64,000 nucleotides of DNA from Hyposmocoma kahamanoa (GCF_003589595.1 NW_020654422.1:2308123-2372122); one strand, 5' to 3'. Positions 53,687 to 64,000 are shown, counted from the stretch's first letter. Program-made: numbers and translations. The notes: a model not told the origin generated them from the sequence alone.

Positions 53687-54545
53687 GTAAGATCATTACC
53701 ATAGACTATACACAACGAGGAGCTCTGAAACATCTTTACTCAACTAATTACGAGAATTCGACCAGACGTTTCAATCAATTTCTGCTCAGTTCATGATTTG
53801 CAAATACTTAAGTGACTTAGAACTAAATGTATAAAATATCGAAATATAAGTAACTGATCAGCCTTGGTGTAAAGTAGTGCTTCTAAAAGTTATTGTTCAA
53901 GGAGGTCATCATCACCATCATGATCGTTTACCCCATTATATACAATTAATAAGGAGAGGGTTTAGGCCGTAATCCGCCGCTCAGGTCATGAGGGTTGAGG
54001 ACTTCACAGGTTTCCAAGATTTCCAATTGACAATTGTCAGATGGTCAACTGACAATTGACAAAAAGAGCCTTTTGGCCAAGCAGTTTCATCGGAATGATT
54101 TCTTTAGAACAGACATGAATATAATTAATAATAATATATTATTGATTTTTTATTAAATTTCACGATGACCACTATTTACCACTATTATATTCATATGAGT
54201 CCATTTTTTTGTGAAATAACACCATTAATTTGTTACAATATAGAGATCTATAAGAGTCACATAAAATAATTTCGTTGACCTGCCAACTCGACCGGTAGCT
54301 CAGTTGGCAGAGCGACACGACGTTACAGTACACCGTGGCCGCAGGTACGAATTCTGTCGGGTCGAAGGAATTTTTCTTTGTGTTCGATATTTATATTATT
54401 AATATAGGCATAGATACATGCCACAGCGAGTAGAACAGTCGACCTCTGAAGAGAACCACCCGTTCAATCTCAGGGAGGCGGCAAGCTTGAAACTAAGTAA
54501 TTGGTGTGATTGTTTGGCGCAAGTAATTAATTATTCCAATTTCAG
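53687..54545 (+). other. Intron 4 of the DUF4789-type gene
   Basis: 859 bp. Contains a family D SINE (54285-54412) and a short tandem/inverted patch (caattgacaattgtcagatg, caactgacaattgac) at 54025-54060. Confidence 0.75.
54285..54412 (+). mobile_element. SINE family D, copy 4
   Basis: Head ccggtagctcagttggcaga, B-box-like ggtacgaattctg, body gggtcgaaggaatttttctt and tgttcgatatttatattatt. The true 3' tail is absent. Just upstream, 54205-54250 has part of another family D tail in minus orientation. Confidence 0.82.
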
Positions 54546-54733
54546 AAACAATTGGTCCCTGTCCCAAAGGCCATTTGTTCTCAATCACTGAGGTAGCACC
54601 ACATGGGTCGCGTGCGGAATGCCGTTGCAAGAGCTTCCATGCAAGAGCTGAAGACGGTGCCTGCTACCGACTGTACACCAGGGGACCATGCGGACAGGAC
54701 GAGATGATTGCCAGAGGAGGGCGATGTACCAAG
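54546..54733 (+). CDS. DUF4789-type protein, exon 5
   Basis: The acceptor ccaatttcag precedes two bases that complete a Glu codon; the donor gtgaat follows AAG (phase 0). It encodes ETIGPCPKGHLFSITEVAPH, then AECRCKSFHARAEDGACYRL, then YTRGPCGQDEMIARGGRCTK. 8 Cys. Residues about 228-290. Confidence 0.9.
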
Positions 54734-55808
54734 GTGAATGATTATGATTATCATAAATTTTCCTATTGCTACCTCCCAAGTCGTGCCCAGTTACAGCAGG
54801 TCTAATACTAGGAATCATGTCTTTACGTGGATGCCATTGAAATAACTAAGGGATTTTAAGATATTTACATAATTGATAGATTTCAAAGCACAACAGCGCC
54901 CATAACTTTTCTATATAAGTTTTGATTATAGTGACCCTCTCTATCAACCTCTTGGTCGAAAACGTCTTGGTCGGAAGGGCACTATAATCTGTGCGCGCAC
55001 AGGAACTTTATAAGTTCAGGTTCTGACCCCAGATCAGCCAGTGTACAGGGTTGTCAAAGATCGTTATCACTGGCTTCATTCGGTTCTCAAGAGGCGAGTG
55101 CCTCGGGTGAGCTGCCCCGGGTGCACGTACCACCCTCTCCCTATTTTCCAGATAAGCACCGGCGCTGTAGGCATGCTCACTTCCCGTTGTGAATTGCACA
55201 ACTAGCGGTTGCCACCGCTAAGCCGTCGACTCTAAAGTCCACTACCAAATCTCCTCATTGGTGGCGGATCTGTAAGGCACGCTCCCGTCCCGTCCCGAAG
55301 CGGCTGGAGGGACCGGAGGACATGTAGCTCATCCTCTACTAGCTCTCTGAGCTAATGCCGGCGATGCCGGTCGCAGTGTCCTGTGACAATGTCTGGACAT
55401 AACTCCCAACTTAAAGGGCAACTCACGTTCTCCGCGCACTTCCTCGCTTAGGCCCTCGTCTAGACCACTACTAAGACGCGCTAGCTGCACATGAGGCAGA
55501 CGCCCCGGCAACACACCACCACCGGGGCAGACGAACACGTTCGTCTCTTCAACTCAAAAGTAAGAAAAGGCAACCTGGAATCTGTCAATTACATAAATGT
55601 TTTAAAAATTGGGATCATAATCATTTGCTTCCTCTAGTATTCATTCTTCCATTTCATGTTTTTTATTGTTGGTTTATAATATGGTCGTATAGTGCTGAAG
55701 TAGATAGAGACTGATGAAATTCCTAATCTGAAGGAGGAAATGATGTAACTTAAAATCCCAGGGTAATGTAACCAAGCTTACTTTAGGGCAGTCTCTTTAA
55801 TTTTCCAG
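54734..55808 (+). other. Intron 5 of the DUF4789-type gene
   Basis: 1075 bp, dominated by the GC-rich repeat at 54990-55555. Confidence 0.75.
54990..55555 (-). mobile_element. GC-rich LINE 3'-region-like repeat
   Basis: A block of clearly higher GC than all flanking introns. In minus sense it contains ccggtggtggtgtgttgccg, gacattgtcacaggacactg, ccggcattagctcagagagc and caatgaggagatttggtagt, which I associate with the 3' part of a lepidopteran Jockey-type LINE. Short frames on both strands carry no protein motif. Identity is inference; the compositional break is seen. Confidence 0.55.
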
Positions 55809-55991
55809 GTACCTTGTGCAAGAGGTCGTCTGTACGTACCTGAACGTCGCCGTTGCTATAGACCAGGCCAAGCTGAACCGTGCCCAGTGGGTGAGGTGGT
55901 GGCTTTTGACTTCGATGCCAGACCAGCTTTGGATGGTCTTAGCCATAATGGTGTTTGTGCCTGTGGAAGTGGTGCTTGTACGAGAAGAGAC
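55809..55991 (+). CDS. DUF4789-type protein, exon 6
   Basis: The acceptor aattttccag precedes GTA and the donor gtaagt follows GAC, phase 0 on both sides (61 codons, a symmetric exon that could be skipped without a frameshift). It encodes VPCARGRLYVPERRRCYRPG, then QAEPCPVGEVVAFDFDARPA, then GVCACGSGACTRRD. The module is CYRPGQAEPC, lacking the usual Gly. Confidence 0.9.
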
Positions 55992-56386
55992 GTAAGTCTA
56001 AAAAAATAATATTTTGGAACACTGAGTTTTTCGTTTATCTCACATTTCCAAACAGTGAGAAGGTTAGAAGAACTTGGCCATTATTTTCCATGTATTTCCG
56101 GGATCAGTTTTGTATTTTCCACCAATAATTAAACGGGTTTCAACAATTACAATCGTACTTTTGACACGATATATTACTTTTGTTTCGTTTTTCTAGTTTT
56201 GTTATTAAGATTTGCATAAACGGTGGAGTACAAATTTGAGAAGATACCTTCATGTCAAAGACTATTCGAGAAGACATTTGGAGAGTTATTTCTCTTCCTT
56301 TTATCGAATTCAGTGACCTTGCCCTTAGACACTTAGCAACCAGTGAGAACATTATTCCAGATTCTAATCCCCCTAATTCCTTTCAG
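55992..56386 (+). other. Intron 6 of the DUF4789-type gene
   Basis: 395 bp, AT-rich. A 108-codon frame starting at 56252 runs through it into exon 7, but a strong acceptor interrupts it, so the frame upstream is intronic. Confidence 0.75.
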
Positions 56387-56546
56387 GTGGAAACTTGCAT
56401 ATCTCGAAGAGGTACCGCTGCATTCAACGGCGTGTGCCATATACTTCACACTCAAGGACCTTGCCAAACTGGGTCTTGGCTAGCCAGAGACCCCATTACT
56501 GGCAAAATTATCTGTCAGTGTAGACCTGGGGTCCTAGACGCTGATT
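56387..56546 (+). CDS. DUF4789-type protein, exon 7
   Basis: The acceptor attcctttcag precedes GTG (phase 0); the donor gtaaag follows GATT (phase 1). It encodes VETCISRRGTAAFNGVCHIL, then HTQGPCQTGSWLARDPITGK and IICQCRPGVLDAD. If not spliced at 56547, the frame continues CKVLRFTIKS and stops at 56576-56578, giving an alternative 414-residue product. The spliced form into exon 8 is preferred because exon 8 restores the module. Confidence 0.85.
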
Positions 56547-56714
56547 GTAAAGTTTTAAGATTTACTATTAAGAGTTGACGAAGTGCCAGAAATTCTTTTT
56601 AGTAAATACATTAACATTTAGGACATTAGGACAACCTTCGACATATAAACCTTCGATGCTTTTGTCAGTTTTGGCATATAACATGGACGCAAATCTCTCA
56701 ATTACATTTCGAAG

Positions 56715-56797
56715 TCGTGGAGGAATATGGTACGAAGGAAGGGCATGGTTACAATTGTTATCAGGAATTGCACGTTACTGGCAGCTCTTGCCAGTAA
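56715..56797 (+). CDS. DUF4789-type protein, exon 8 (terminal)
   Basis: The acceptor tacatttcgaag is weak but phase-correct: two bases complete the codon begun in exon 7. The frame reads VEEYGTKEGHGYNCYQELHV, then TGSSCQ and TAA at 56795-56797. It supplies a last C-Y...C module and lies in a frame different from the 81-codon plus-strand ORF that overlaps it. Overlapping polyadenylation signals AATAAA occur at 56797 and 56803, directly at the stop codon. Confidence 0.7.
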
Positions 56798-56808
56798 ATA
56801 AAAATAAA
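56797..56808 (+). terminator. Polyadenylation signals of the DUF4789-type gene
   Basis: Two AATAAA hexamers in tandem (56797-56802 and 56803-56808), immediately after the exon 8 stop codon. They support this as the 3' end of the gene. Confidence 0.65.
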
Positions 56809-56822
56809 CTATTACCATAGTT

Positions 56823-59754
56823 TAAATAAGACAAGTAGTCCAGCTCCCGCCTGTTCGGCAAGACAATGCCGACAAGACAAGACATGTTGTCACGTTATTA
56901 CTTTAGTTGTACTTACATACAGGTTGCAAGACATAATTAAAAAAAAGGTATCTCAAGAGTATTTTCGCGCTATATTGAGATAAACTTTGTCAAATGTAGT
57001 ACTTATTTAATGATATTTTTGTGACAACATCGCTGATGAGTATCTCGATTATGGGAGTATGATTACGAAACAGAAATAAAATGTTGTCCAATTCTGAATT
57101 TGAGGCACTCACATGATATAATTTTTAAACACTGAGCGAATAATTAATTCGTGATGTCGGCTCTACACCCTTGGCATTTGCCGCAAGCCCCAAAGGTCTA
57201 CAAACGCTGGGCAAATTAGGCAAGACAAACGTCGGCATCCGCACGCTTGCAAGCGCACTAGCGTGCTCCAGAGAAGCAAGCATGGTAGAGGTCGAATTTG
57301 TGTCTGGTATTACGTTTGGCTTGACATATTTTTATTACGAAAAGTAGCAAGATGAAAGGAAATGCGCATCTGCTACTTTTTGTATTTATGGTTCTTATGC
57401 TTCGGATTCCAAATTTATGATTCTGCTTGGTAGCACTCCAGAAAGAATAAAATAGTCTCGTTTAACCAGTCAAGCAGTTTCCAAATTTATAACAACAACA
57501 ATACTATCACACCTAAATTATAATAGTGGTTTTTATTAGTTATTTTAAAACCTAAAGAAAGGCAAATGTTTAAAACCTTACAGCCATGCCTATAAAGATA
57601 ATACAGCGTACATTTTTTTAATATATTATACGGCATATCTATCAACCCAACGTAGCAGAAAAGAAACGTCTATCCGTCGACATTTCTCAAACAATACTAA
57701 CTAGCACAAACGTATGGATACATGGCAAACACTTGCCACAAGCTTCCTTTGATTTGTGCACAAAAATCGGAATATGGACGGATCGGCGACAAACACGTGC
57801 AAGCTCGCGTAAGCCAATGCAAATACACCATCCACACGTTTGTGCTTGCGCGCCCTTGCCATGATTTGGCAAGTGCGTGGAGCCGGCATAATTAGTGGCG
57901 CGTGCGAACGTGCCGTAGATTATGCGAATGTGTGCGTCCGTCATCGAGCATATTTACTCGATGGCATTCGTACACGATACTCGCGTGTATATATACAAGC
58001 CGTGCTACTACGTTTGTATGGAGTTACATTACTTGTCTTATTATACTATGCTATTACCAATTGACCTGACCAATTCTTTGGCATATGCAAAAAAAGAAAT
58101 GTCGCTATAAGTTTTCAAAAAGTTGAAATATTCCTGGATGTAACATTTGGATCTTATATAGTTTAACGAACTGCCAAAGGTTTGGCTACTAAATCATTGT
58201 ATAGGTTGAGTTTTCATGTTTGGTCTCTGAAGTGATGGAGCAGTTTTTTTTCAAATTATACTGCACGATAAGGGTCTGAATCTCATGCGTCAGTTGTTAA
58301 AGTTTTCACAGGTAGAAATTATTATCGAACAAACATCAAGGTCTATAAAGCAAATAGGCAAATATGTACTTAATTAAGATTAAGAATAACAATGATCTCG
58401 AGAATTTAGTTAGTAATTATTACTAGAAATTCGTTAAGACGATTCACAAAAGTTTAAAGGCCTGTATCTGATAGGTAAGTACGCGATATTCGCTATACGC
58501 TTAAGTTAAGTAAGAATAAGTGACAATATTAGTATTTTACATAAAATTAACATATTTCTTGTGAAATGTTGATTTTACAACATAATTTGGTTTTTGCAGT
58601 ATGTCCATCTTAAAGGACCCTATTTTTTCATTCATTCCACTTGCATTCTACATTCACGTTAGCCGTGCCGACGTTGCCTATGGCCAACGAAGCACGGCCA
58701 TCGTTGATCCGAAAGTCCTTCGGGGTAAGAGCAACCAACGACTTACGTATTATGAGCTTCGTTGCGGACGCAGTCACGTAGTACGTGTCTGCGTCCGTCT
58801 TTCGTTTGTGTATCGTTTTGAGCGCATCACTAGAGCCTCAGCAACGTCCTGCCTTATAGTGGTTAATTATTCGATATACGCTTGTGGGTAGCGAAATCCG
58901 AGTGGTTTGCTGCTATATCCGCATATTTGACGTTGTCTTTTAAATTTGGTCGAGTGTTATTTGTTTGACAGTAATTGTTTCGAACAGATGTCGGACGGAG
59001 AAAGAGAGTAGTCCCCTTTCAGCGCCGCGGAACTTCATGTTTCCGGGATACCGAGCGGTATTTTTGGAATATCGCTTATATCTGAGTAGGCCCTTAGGGT
59101 GCATAGTGTATTGCTTGAAAGACATTTTTCTCAGATTTTCAAGCAATAAAGACTGCAAATAGAATTATACAAAATACCTGGAAGGTTTTTTTATTAGCCC
59201 GAAACGTTTTACTACGGCATTTTTATCATTAAAATTATCAATATATTTTGGTTAAAATGTTTCGGGTGAATTAAAAATAACCACAGCAATAATTATGTAT
59301 TATTATAGATGTTAAGTTGGGTGTAGCCAATAAAAATAGGTGGGTGAAAATATTAATGAAAACTTTTCAATAAAAAATATAATGACCAATGCAATTTAAG
59401 GTTTTCATTAAAACTTTCTATAAAAAATAAAAAAAACTTTAATAAATTATCGCTTACAAAATTTATTTTTTATTTTTTTATTTCTTTGTCGAGTTATTTT
59501 ATGTCCTATAATTTAATCGTCGGTTTAGTATAACATTATTAATAATTAAAAATATATCCCTAAGTGATGTTTGGCTAACGCTATATTAATTATATTACAT
59601 AGTCTTTTTCATGTCGTCTTGTCTATTTGTCCTTTAATTTCGTTGGTGATTTTCCTGCAAAAGAAAACATAAAGTTCAATTTTCCAATGATAATTTTTTT
59701 GTAATAGTAATAAAGTAATTTTAAAGTAATATTAACGTCGAAAACATTGGGAAT
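56823..59754. other. Intergenic stretch with fold-back patches
   Basis: No gene supported. 57690-57990 has inverted-repeat character (ggcaaacacttgcc; tttgtgcttgcgcgcccttg). 58760-58798 contains a hairpin (ggacgcagtcacgtag / tacgtgtctgcgtcc). Both look like small DNA transposon remains. Confidence 0.4.
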
Positions 59755-59880
59755 GAAAATATTTTTTCGCATCTAAATATTGTATGTTTATTTGTTCAAA
59801 CAAACAAACGTTTCGGGCCCTTTATTTGATTTAGATCCGAGAAAAAAAAGTTTCATTTCCACTTTGTTACAATCGTGAAA
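59755..59880 (-). mobile_element. Family P terminal-repeat scrap, copy 4
   Basis: ttgttcaaacaaacaaacgt and ttcgggccctttatttgatt, then gatccgagaaaaaaaagttt with gaaa-ctt inverted against the left part. Short and decayed. Confidence 0.55.
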
Positions 59881-60127
59881 AACTAAGATCTCGATCAATT
59901 AACCAGCTACATTTAGGGTCCAAAATAGTGTACCTGTAAAATTTACGTAAATTTTTCTAAACTGTTGTAGCGATCGGTTTCTCATACGATGTAGAAAATG
60001 TCACAGTAGAGAAATTTCGAAAAAATTCCTGATGTCACGATAATCACGATCGACATGCAACGCACAATTGGAGGCAGTTATAGGTTGGATATTGCATGTG
60101 AAGAATAAATGTCAAGTTCCGCGAATG

Positions 60128-60283
60128 TTACAGATTGAAAGTAAAATTATTTTTTTCGGATTTGAATGGAGTGAATTTGTTTTTTCAAATAAAACCAACG
60201 TTTCACCATGTAACATGTAAAAGGCCTGTAAAAGGTTTTGTTTGAAAAACAAATATAAACAATTTAGATCGCATAAAATAGTT
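60128..60283 (-). mobile_element. Family P terminal-repeat scrap, copy 5
   Basis: ttttttcggatttgaatgga, ttgttttttcaaataaaacc and aacgtttca, then the inverted end ggttttgtttgaaaaacaaa. The gggccc core is lost. Confidence 0.55.
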
Positions 60284-61098
60284 GCAACTCCAATAAATAT
60301 AATAAAATAAATTAGATTTTTAACAAAGAATGACATTTAAATTATTCAACGACGTAGAATTATTTTCATTATTTCAACCGAAACCGGCTGGTTAAGCCCG
60401 GTAAGCTCATGATTTAAGGGTTATAATAGGAATCCCTGGCAGAATGTACTTTGATTTCTAAGTTAATGATGAGGAAAACATGCTGATGAAACTAGCATGT
60501 CGTAAAAGGTGCACAACACTTTGAAATGTATATATGATATATTTTTTATCGGTTGTGATTTGGCATCGAATAAAAACGGATACAGATTACTTACAAAATA
60601 TTTCAACCTAGCATTTCTTTTGATACAGATAACTTGATTTTTTTGCGACAATAGAGATTTTAGTGAAGTTTCAATTATAGACAATGTGAGTGCGAAATTA
60701 TATCGTAAACGAGAAAATGTCAGCGGTTGGTGTACTTACGAGAATCGGTCTCTTGTTCATTAAAATCTGGTCATGCTCTATCCAAATCTAACTTTTTGAC
60801 TTTTAACGGTTTCCAGAAACATATTCTTTTTATAAGTGCTAGTGACAATGTAAGAGCAATGCCATACGGGAGCTACCGGTGCGTTGCGTCGTCATAACGC
60901 TATGATTCCAACGTATCGAGTGCCACACGAGCAATACGGTTTCGCAACGTAACGCCGCTTACCTACGCACCACCCCTCTCCGCTTCGTCTCCTGATCTCT
61001 TGTCTGATATGCACGCGTTCCGTCGACGCGCGCCGTTTAACGCACCATGATGTGGTATGTAATTGTAATTCATATACGTTACTACGCAGCGTCACCGC
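60284..61098. other. Downstream region of the nrf-6-like gene
   Basis: No clear extra exon. A CpG-rich patch lies at 60860-61050 and is not explained by a gene I can recognise. Confidence 0.4.
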
Positions 61099-61239
61099 TC
61101 ATGTGGCATTTTTCTTATCCAGAGTATTACAAAGTTTCTTACCAAAATATATCCTGTACACCTGATTGAAGGGCATTTCAATAGCTACAGTCGTAAGCAC
61201 TGATATTGCTATTACCGCTACTATCTCAGGTACATGGAA
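61099..61239 (-). CDS. nrf-6-like acyltransferase, terminal exon
   Basis: The acceptor attttccag lies just above 61239 (phase 0). The frame reads FHVPEIVAVIAISVLTTVAI, then EMPFNQVYRIYFGKK, then LCNTLDKKNAT and TGA at 61101-61099. The hydrophobic stretch followed by (I/V)EMPF matches the last transmembrane helix and tail of nose-resistant-to-fluoxetine family proteins (acyltransferase-3 superfamily). A GTAAG inside the codons for Gly-Lys could instead be a donor to a further exon; I prefer the read-through because a short tail and stop follow and no next exon was found. Confidence 0.8.
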   Translation of the reverse strand, partial: FHVPEIVAVIAISVLTTVAIEMPFNQVYRIYFGKKLCNTLDKKNAT

Positions 61240-61689
61240 CTGGAAAATAAAGGAAAGAAAATATTGGTAGGACATTGGTATCCTTACAGCAACTTGGCGA
61301 ACAATGGCAAATACCCAAAGGCGGCACTTGGGGGCTGTTCGTATTCGCTGATCGGATGTTTATCGTAGGCACCTATGTACTTGTAAACAACACTAGAATA
61401 ATGACAAACTTGTAGATACTAATTAATATGATCGTCTGCACATGGAACCAAATAAGTTAAATAATTAATATTGTTAAAAGATACTTATTTTGGTATGAAC
61501 GCAAACTCCCGACAATAAATTAAGAGCAATGTTGCATCACTGCAATATTGCTTGTGCTATTATTCTGAGAACGCTTTCTCTGCTCCTTCAACTTGCTCTG
61601 TTGTCTTAGTAATTGTACAATTATTGCTAATTAAATAGATATAAAAGTTTAAACCTAGTGTTTCATACTTATTTCAACAAATATGATCA

Positions 61690-61835
61690 TAGTGTAGACG
61701 GTTTACTCGTGAATTTGCCTATTTCACCCCTTTGATGTACGAGAAACCGACAAGCTTGGTGTTTGCTGTTTGTCGAATAGGTAAACAGGGCAAATACCTT
61801 GTCACACAAACCATCTACACATGGTGATTGTTTGC
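61690..61835. mobile_element. Imperfect inverted-repeat element
   Basis: The left end gtgtagacggttt and the right end aaaccatctacac are inverted with one mismatch. Inner blocks (gaatttgcctattt / gggcaaatacctt) pair loosely. About 140 bp, no ORF; probably a small MITE. Confidence 0.6.
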
Positions 61836-61904
61836 CAAATACGTCAAATACACACACAAATATTCGCAGCCTTAGTGTAATAAAGTCACACATACACATA
61901 CTGC

Positions 61905-62163
61905 TGTTTTTTTTGACGAACTACTTTGCGCCTGGTGGTAAGTAATTAGATCTTTAAATTACATAGATCTGAGGGCACAGCCATGGTGCCCTTCACCCTT
62001 AGTTATAAGTTGACAAGTCCCAAGTGCTTGTAATTTCATCAGCACCCTTATCTTTCAAAACTCGAACGCATTAATGCTCACATTACTGCTTGGCGATAGA
62101 AATAGTTAAGGTAGCAGTACTGTCTTGGACGAACTCTTTCACAAGGAGCTGTACTGCTACGAA
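61905..62163 (-). mobile_element. SINE-like family B, copy 16
   Basis: Minus-strand copy, nearly full length, ending cacaaggagctgtactgctac. The segment next to the tail is deleted (ctggtggtaagtaattagat). Confidence 0.85.
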
Positions 62164-62315
62164 AATGGTGTTCTCCGATAAATATACGTTATAGGCGTTT
62201 TCAACACTAGAGTGTATACCACATTAGCAAGCTACATGTTACGTTCTCAACTACACCTTCTTTTATCATCAGGGGAGATCACTTATAACATGTAAAAATA
62301 AAAAGTAAAACTTAC

Positions 62316-62458
62316 AAGTAATAATGGCGTGTAGTGTTCCGCAGTTCTTTGAATGCCGACGTTGTAGAAAAATATCGGGAACTGCGTGAGATAGACGCCG
62401 TATGCTATTTTATTGAAGAACTTGAACACTCGAGACTCCACGAATGAGGTTCCTTTGT
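62316..62458 (-). CDS. nrf-6-like acyltransferase, penultimate exon
   Basis: The acceptor gtttatttcag lies above 62458, with two leading bases completing a codon; the donor gtaagt lies below 62316 (phase 0). The frame reads DKGTSFVESRVFKFFNKIAY, then GVYLTQFPIFFYNVGIQRTA, then EHYTPLLL. The F-K-F-x-N-K-I-(A/S)-Y-G-V-Y-L-T-Q-F-P block is characteristic of insect nose-resistant-to-fluoxetine proteins: multi-pass membrane acyltransferase-3 family members implicated in lipid or small-molecule transport. Joined to the terminal exon it yields about 95 C-terminal residues. Earlier exons (N-terminal NRF domain and most helices) were not found up to 64000. Confidence 0.85.
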
Positions 62459-63011
62459 CTGAAATAAACAATATTTTGTTTACAATATTATGTTTTGAGG
62501 CATACGTTGATTAGCACGCACCTAATGTTGGGGCATTAGGTCTTTCGCCAAATAACTGAGGATCATATACGTAATTCAATAATGTTTACAAAATAAAACA
62601 ATCCTAAACATATCTTCAGTTGCGAACTGGTGATTTTGCATATAAAAGTAAAACATCTCGTATTTTGATATGCGTACGTATTTTTGATTTTATATTCGAT
62701 ATAAAATCGAATCGATAGTTAGAATAATCTCAGTACAGAGTACTAAAAAAACCGACCTCAGAAGTACGTGGAATTACGTCTATAAGTTTTATTGAAATAT
62801 CCCCTAGTTCGCCACTATACAGGACTTGACACTGGAGATAATAAAAATAGATTCTCACTACGACACTACACAAACTATATTGAGAGAAAAACGCTTGAAT
62901 TGGAGAAATAGCAAAATCAACCATTAAAGTAATTGCTCCTAAATTAAAGTTAGGCGCTATTTATAAAAATGAATCTTCATGCGTGAACAGCCACCCGTCG
63001 ACGCGGATGAT

Positions 63012-63178
63012 TGTCTTCAAAATGAAATGGGACCACTATGGAAGTACCCCCTTTCCAACAAAAAAAGAATCATGAAAATTGGTTCACAAATACTGGAGTC
63101 ATCGCGTAACATACATACAAAAAAAAGAACATACAGTCGAATTGAGAACCTCCTCCTTTTTTAAAGTCGGTTAAAAAA
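63012..63178 (+). mobile_element. Repeat family T, copy 3
   Basis: atgaaatgggaccactatgg, ccctttccaacaaaaaaaga, ttggttcacaaatactgg, tcatcgcgtaacatacatac, cgaattgagaacctcctcct and aaagtcggttaaaaaatt. Clean copy with the typical terminus. Confidence 0.75.
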
Positions 63179-63633
63179 TTAAAGGCGCTGATACGTTATT
63201 TCTACAGAGGTTGTTGTTAGGGTAGAGAGCAAATCAATTCAATAATGCTTAGCACAAATCACGTGATCCTGATGTAAAAATATTAAGGAAAAGTGTGTCT
63301 AATATCTACTACTTCGTCGAAACCAACACATTACCAATGAACGACAATAAAGATATCAAAGTGCCAAAAGAAAACTATAAACTTTATGTAATTTGTTAAT
63401 TAGTTAAGATATCGGAAAATTTTAAATACTGCATTAGCTAGTCGAAATATTTACTTTAGTAATGTTATTATACTTTCTACATTTGTTACATATACATAGT
63501 CAAACAAATTAATAGAGACAACCGTTACTTTGCTAAAATCCACTTTTGTATATAAAAAATCGACCCAAAAGTGCTCGAAACCGGATTCATCACCTAGTTT
63601 GACACCCGTAAATGTGCAATATTTTCATCGAAT

Positions 63634-63777
63634 TTAAATGGGACCAGGTGACTGAGGTCTTTCCAACAAAAAATAATCATTAAAATCGGTTTACAAATGC
63701 CGAAGTTATCGCCTAACACACGTACAAAAAAAATACAGTCGAATTGAGAACGTCCACTTTTTGCAGTCGGTTAAAAA
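63634..63777 (+). mobile_element. Repeat family T, copy 4
   Basis: tttaaatgggaccaggtgac, ctttccaacaaaaaataatc, atcggtttacaaatgccgaa and cgaattgagaacgtcc, ending gcagtcggttaaaaattg. Confidence 0.75.
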
Positions 63778-64000
63778 TTGAAATAAATTAATTTGCCACG
63801 CCGTGAACGAGGTGCAGGTTAAACTGTGCAAAATAGCTGCGCTTGTGTTGAATATTTTTTAAAATGAACTGCATAAAAATAATATTTAGCATAAGCGTAG
63901 CAATTTTACTCGATTTAACCTTCTTAGCTTTCGCGGAGTAGCAAATTAATTTACTTCCATTTTTATGCATGTAGCTATTTACGAGTTTAAAAAAGTCTAA

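Larger units (their letters stand above)
61240..62315 (-). other. Intron of the nrf-6-like gene
   Basis: 1076 bp, phase 0. Contains an inverted-repeat patch (61690-61835) and a full-length family B copy. Otherwise AT-rich. Confidence 0.75.
62459..64000. other. Probable upstream intron of the nrf-6-like gene
   Basis: No coding exon recognised on the minus strand. Two family T copies are present. The 64-codon and 61-codon frames here carry no motif. Confidence 0.45.

Noticed and set aside
55329..55538. 69-codon minus-strand ORF in the GC island
   Set aside because: No domain; explained by the low stop frequency of GC-rich repeat sequence.
57687..58110. Overlapping ORFs on both strands
   Set aside because: They overlap an inverted-repeat patch and have no family motif or splice support.
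58601..58891. 96-codon ORF with signal-peptide-like start after a cag acceptor
   Set aside because: The later part runs through a hairpin (58760-58798) and has no recognisable domain; I could not link it to another exon.
60892..61095. Further terminal exon of the nrf-6-like gene
   Set aside because: No phase-1 acceptor or family similarity; the gene already reaches a stop at 61099-61101.
1..64000. CRISPR array, operons, phage or bacterial features
   Set aside because: The sequence is spliced eukaryotic DNA; dispersed repeats are not regularly spaced and no prokaryotic gene organisation is present.

Overview
The window is eukaryotic genomic DNA, most likely from a moth or butterfly (Lepidoptera). 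It is AT-rich, the genes have short exons split by GT-AG introns, and it is packed with tRNA-derived SINE-like repeats, small inverted-repeat DNA elements and decayed LINEs. There are no operons and no CRISPR array. All names come from reading the sequence, with no database search.

Three host genes can be supported. (1) On the minus strand at 1240-3933 are the first three coding exons of a TRAF6-type E3 ligase: a RING finger followed by the start of the TRAF zinc-finger region. The gene runs off the left edge. (2) On the plus strand from 34273 to 56797 is an eight-exon gene for a secreted, cysteine-rich protein of the insect DUF4789 type. It has a 17.7 kb first intron, and about 430 residues are built from repeats of a C-Y...G-P-C module. 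All exon phases fit. A second signal-peptide exon with a TATA box (37899-37999) lies inside the big intron and is phase-compatible with exon 3. Intron 3 holds two decayed copies of exon 3. (3) On the minus strand at 61099-62458 are the last two exons of a nose-resistant-to-fluoxetine (nrf-6)-like membrane acyltransferase. Its 5' part was not found and probably lies beyond the right edge.

The rest is mostly mobile DNA. A 3.3 kb piggyBac-like element (6402-9687) has TTAA target sites and near-identical ends; it keeps small acidic-protein exons but no recognisable transposase core. A LINE (17523-19065) is inserted in the middle of an older RNase-H-type LINE (about 16240-19175), with the insertion junctions readable to the base. 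At least five SINE-like families occur: family B alone has about 16 copies, and one family A copy is nested in a family D copy. Several inverted-repeat elements are delimited (13059-13530, 13953-14130 with an assembly gap at its centre, 46740-46860, 50586-50854). Fragments resembling Penelope-type terminal repeats recur at five or more places.

The most unusual material is the DUF4789-type locus: its modular exon series, the alternative first exon beside a transposon tail, the exon-3 fossils and two possible 3' ends.
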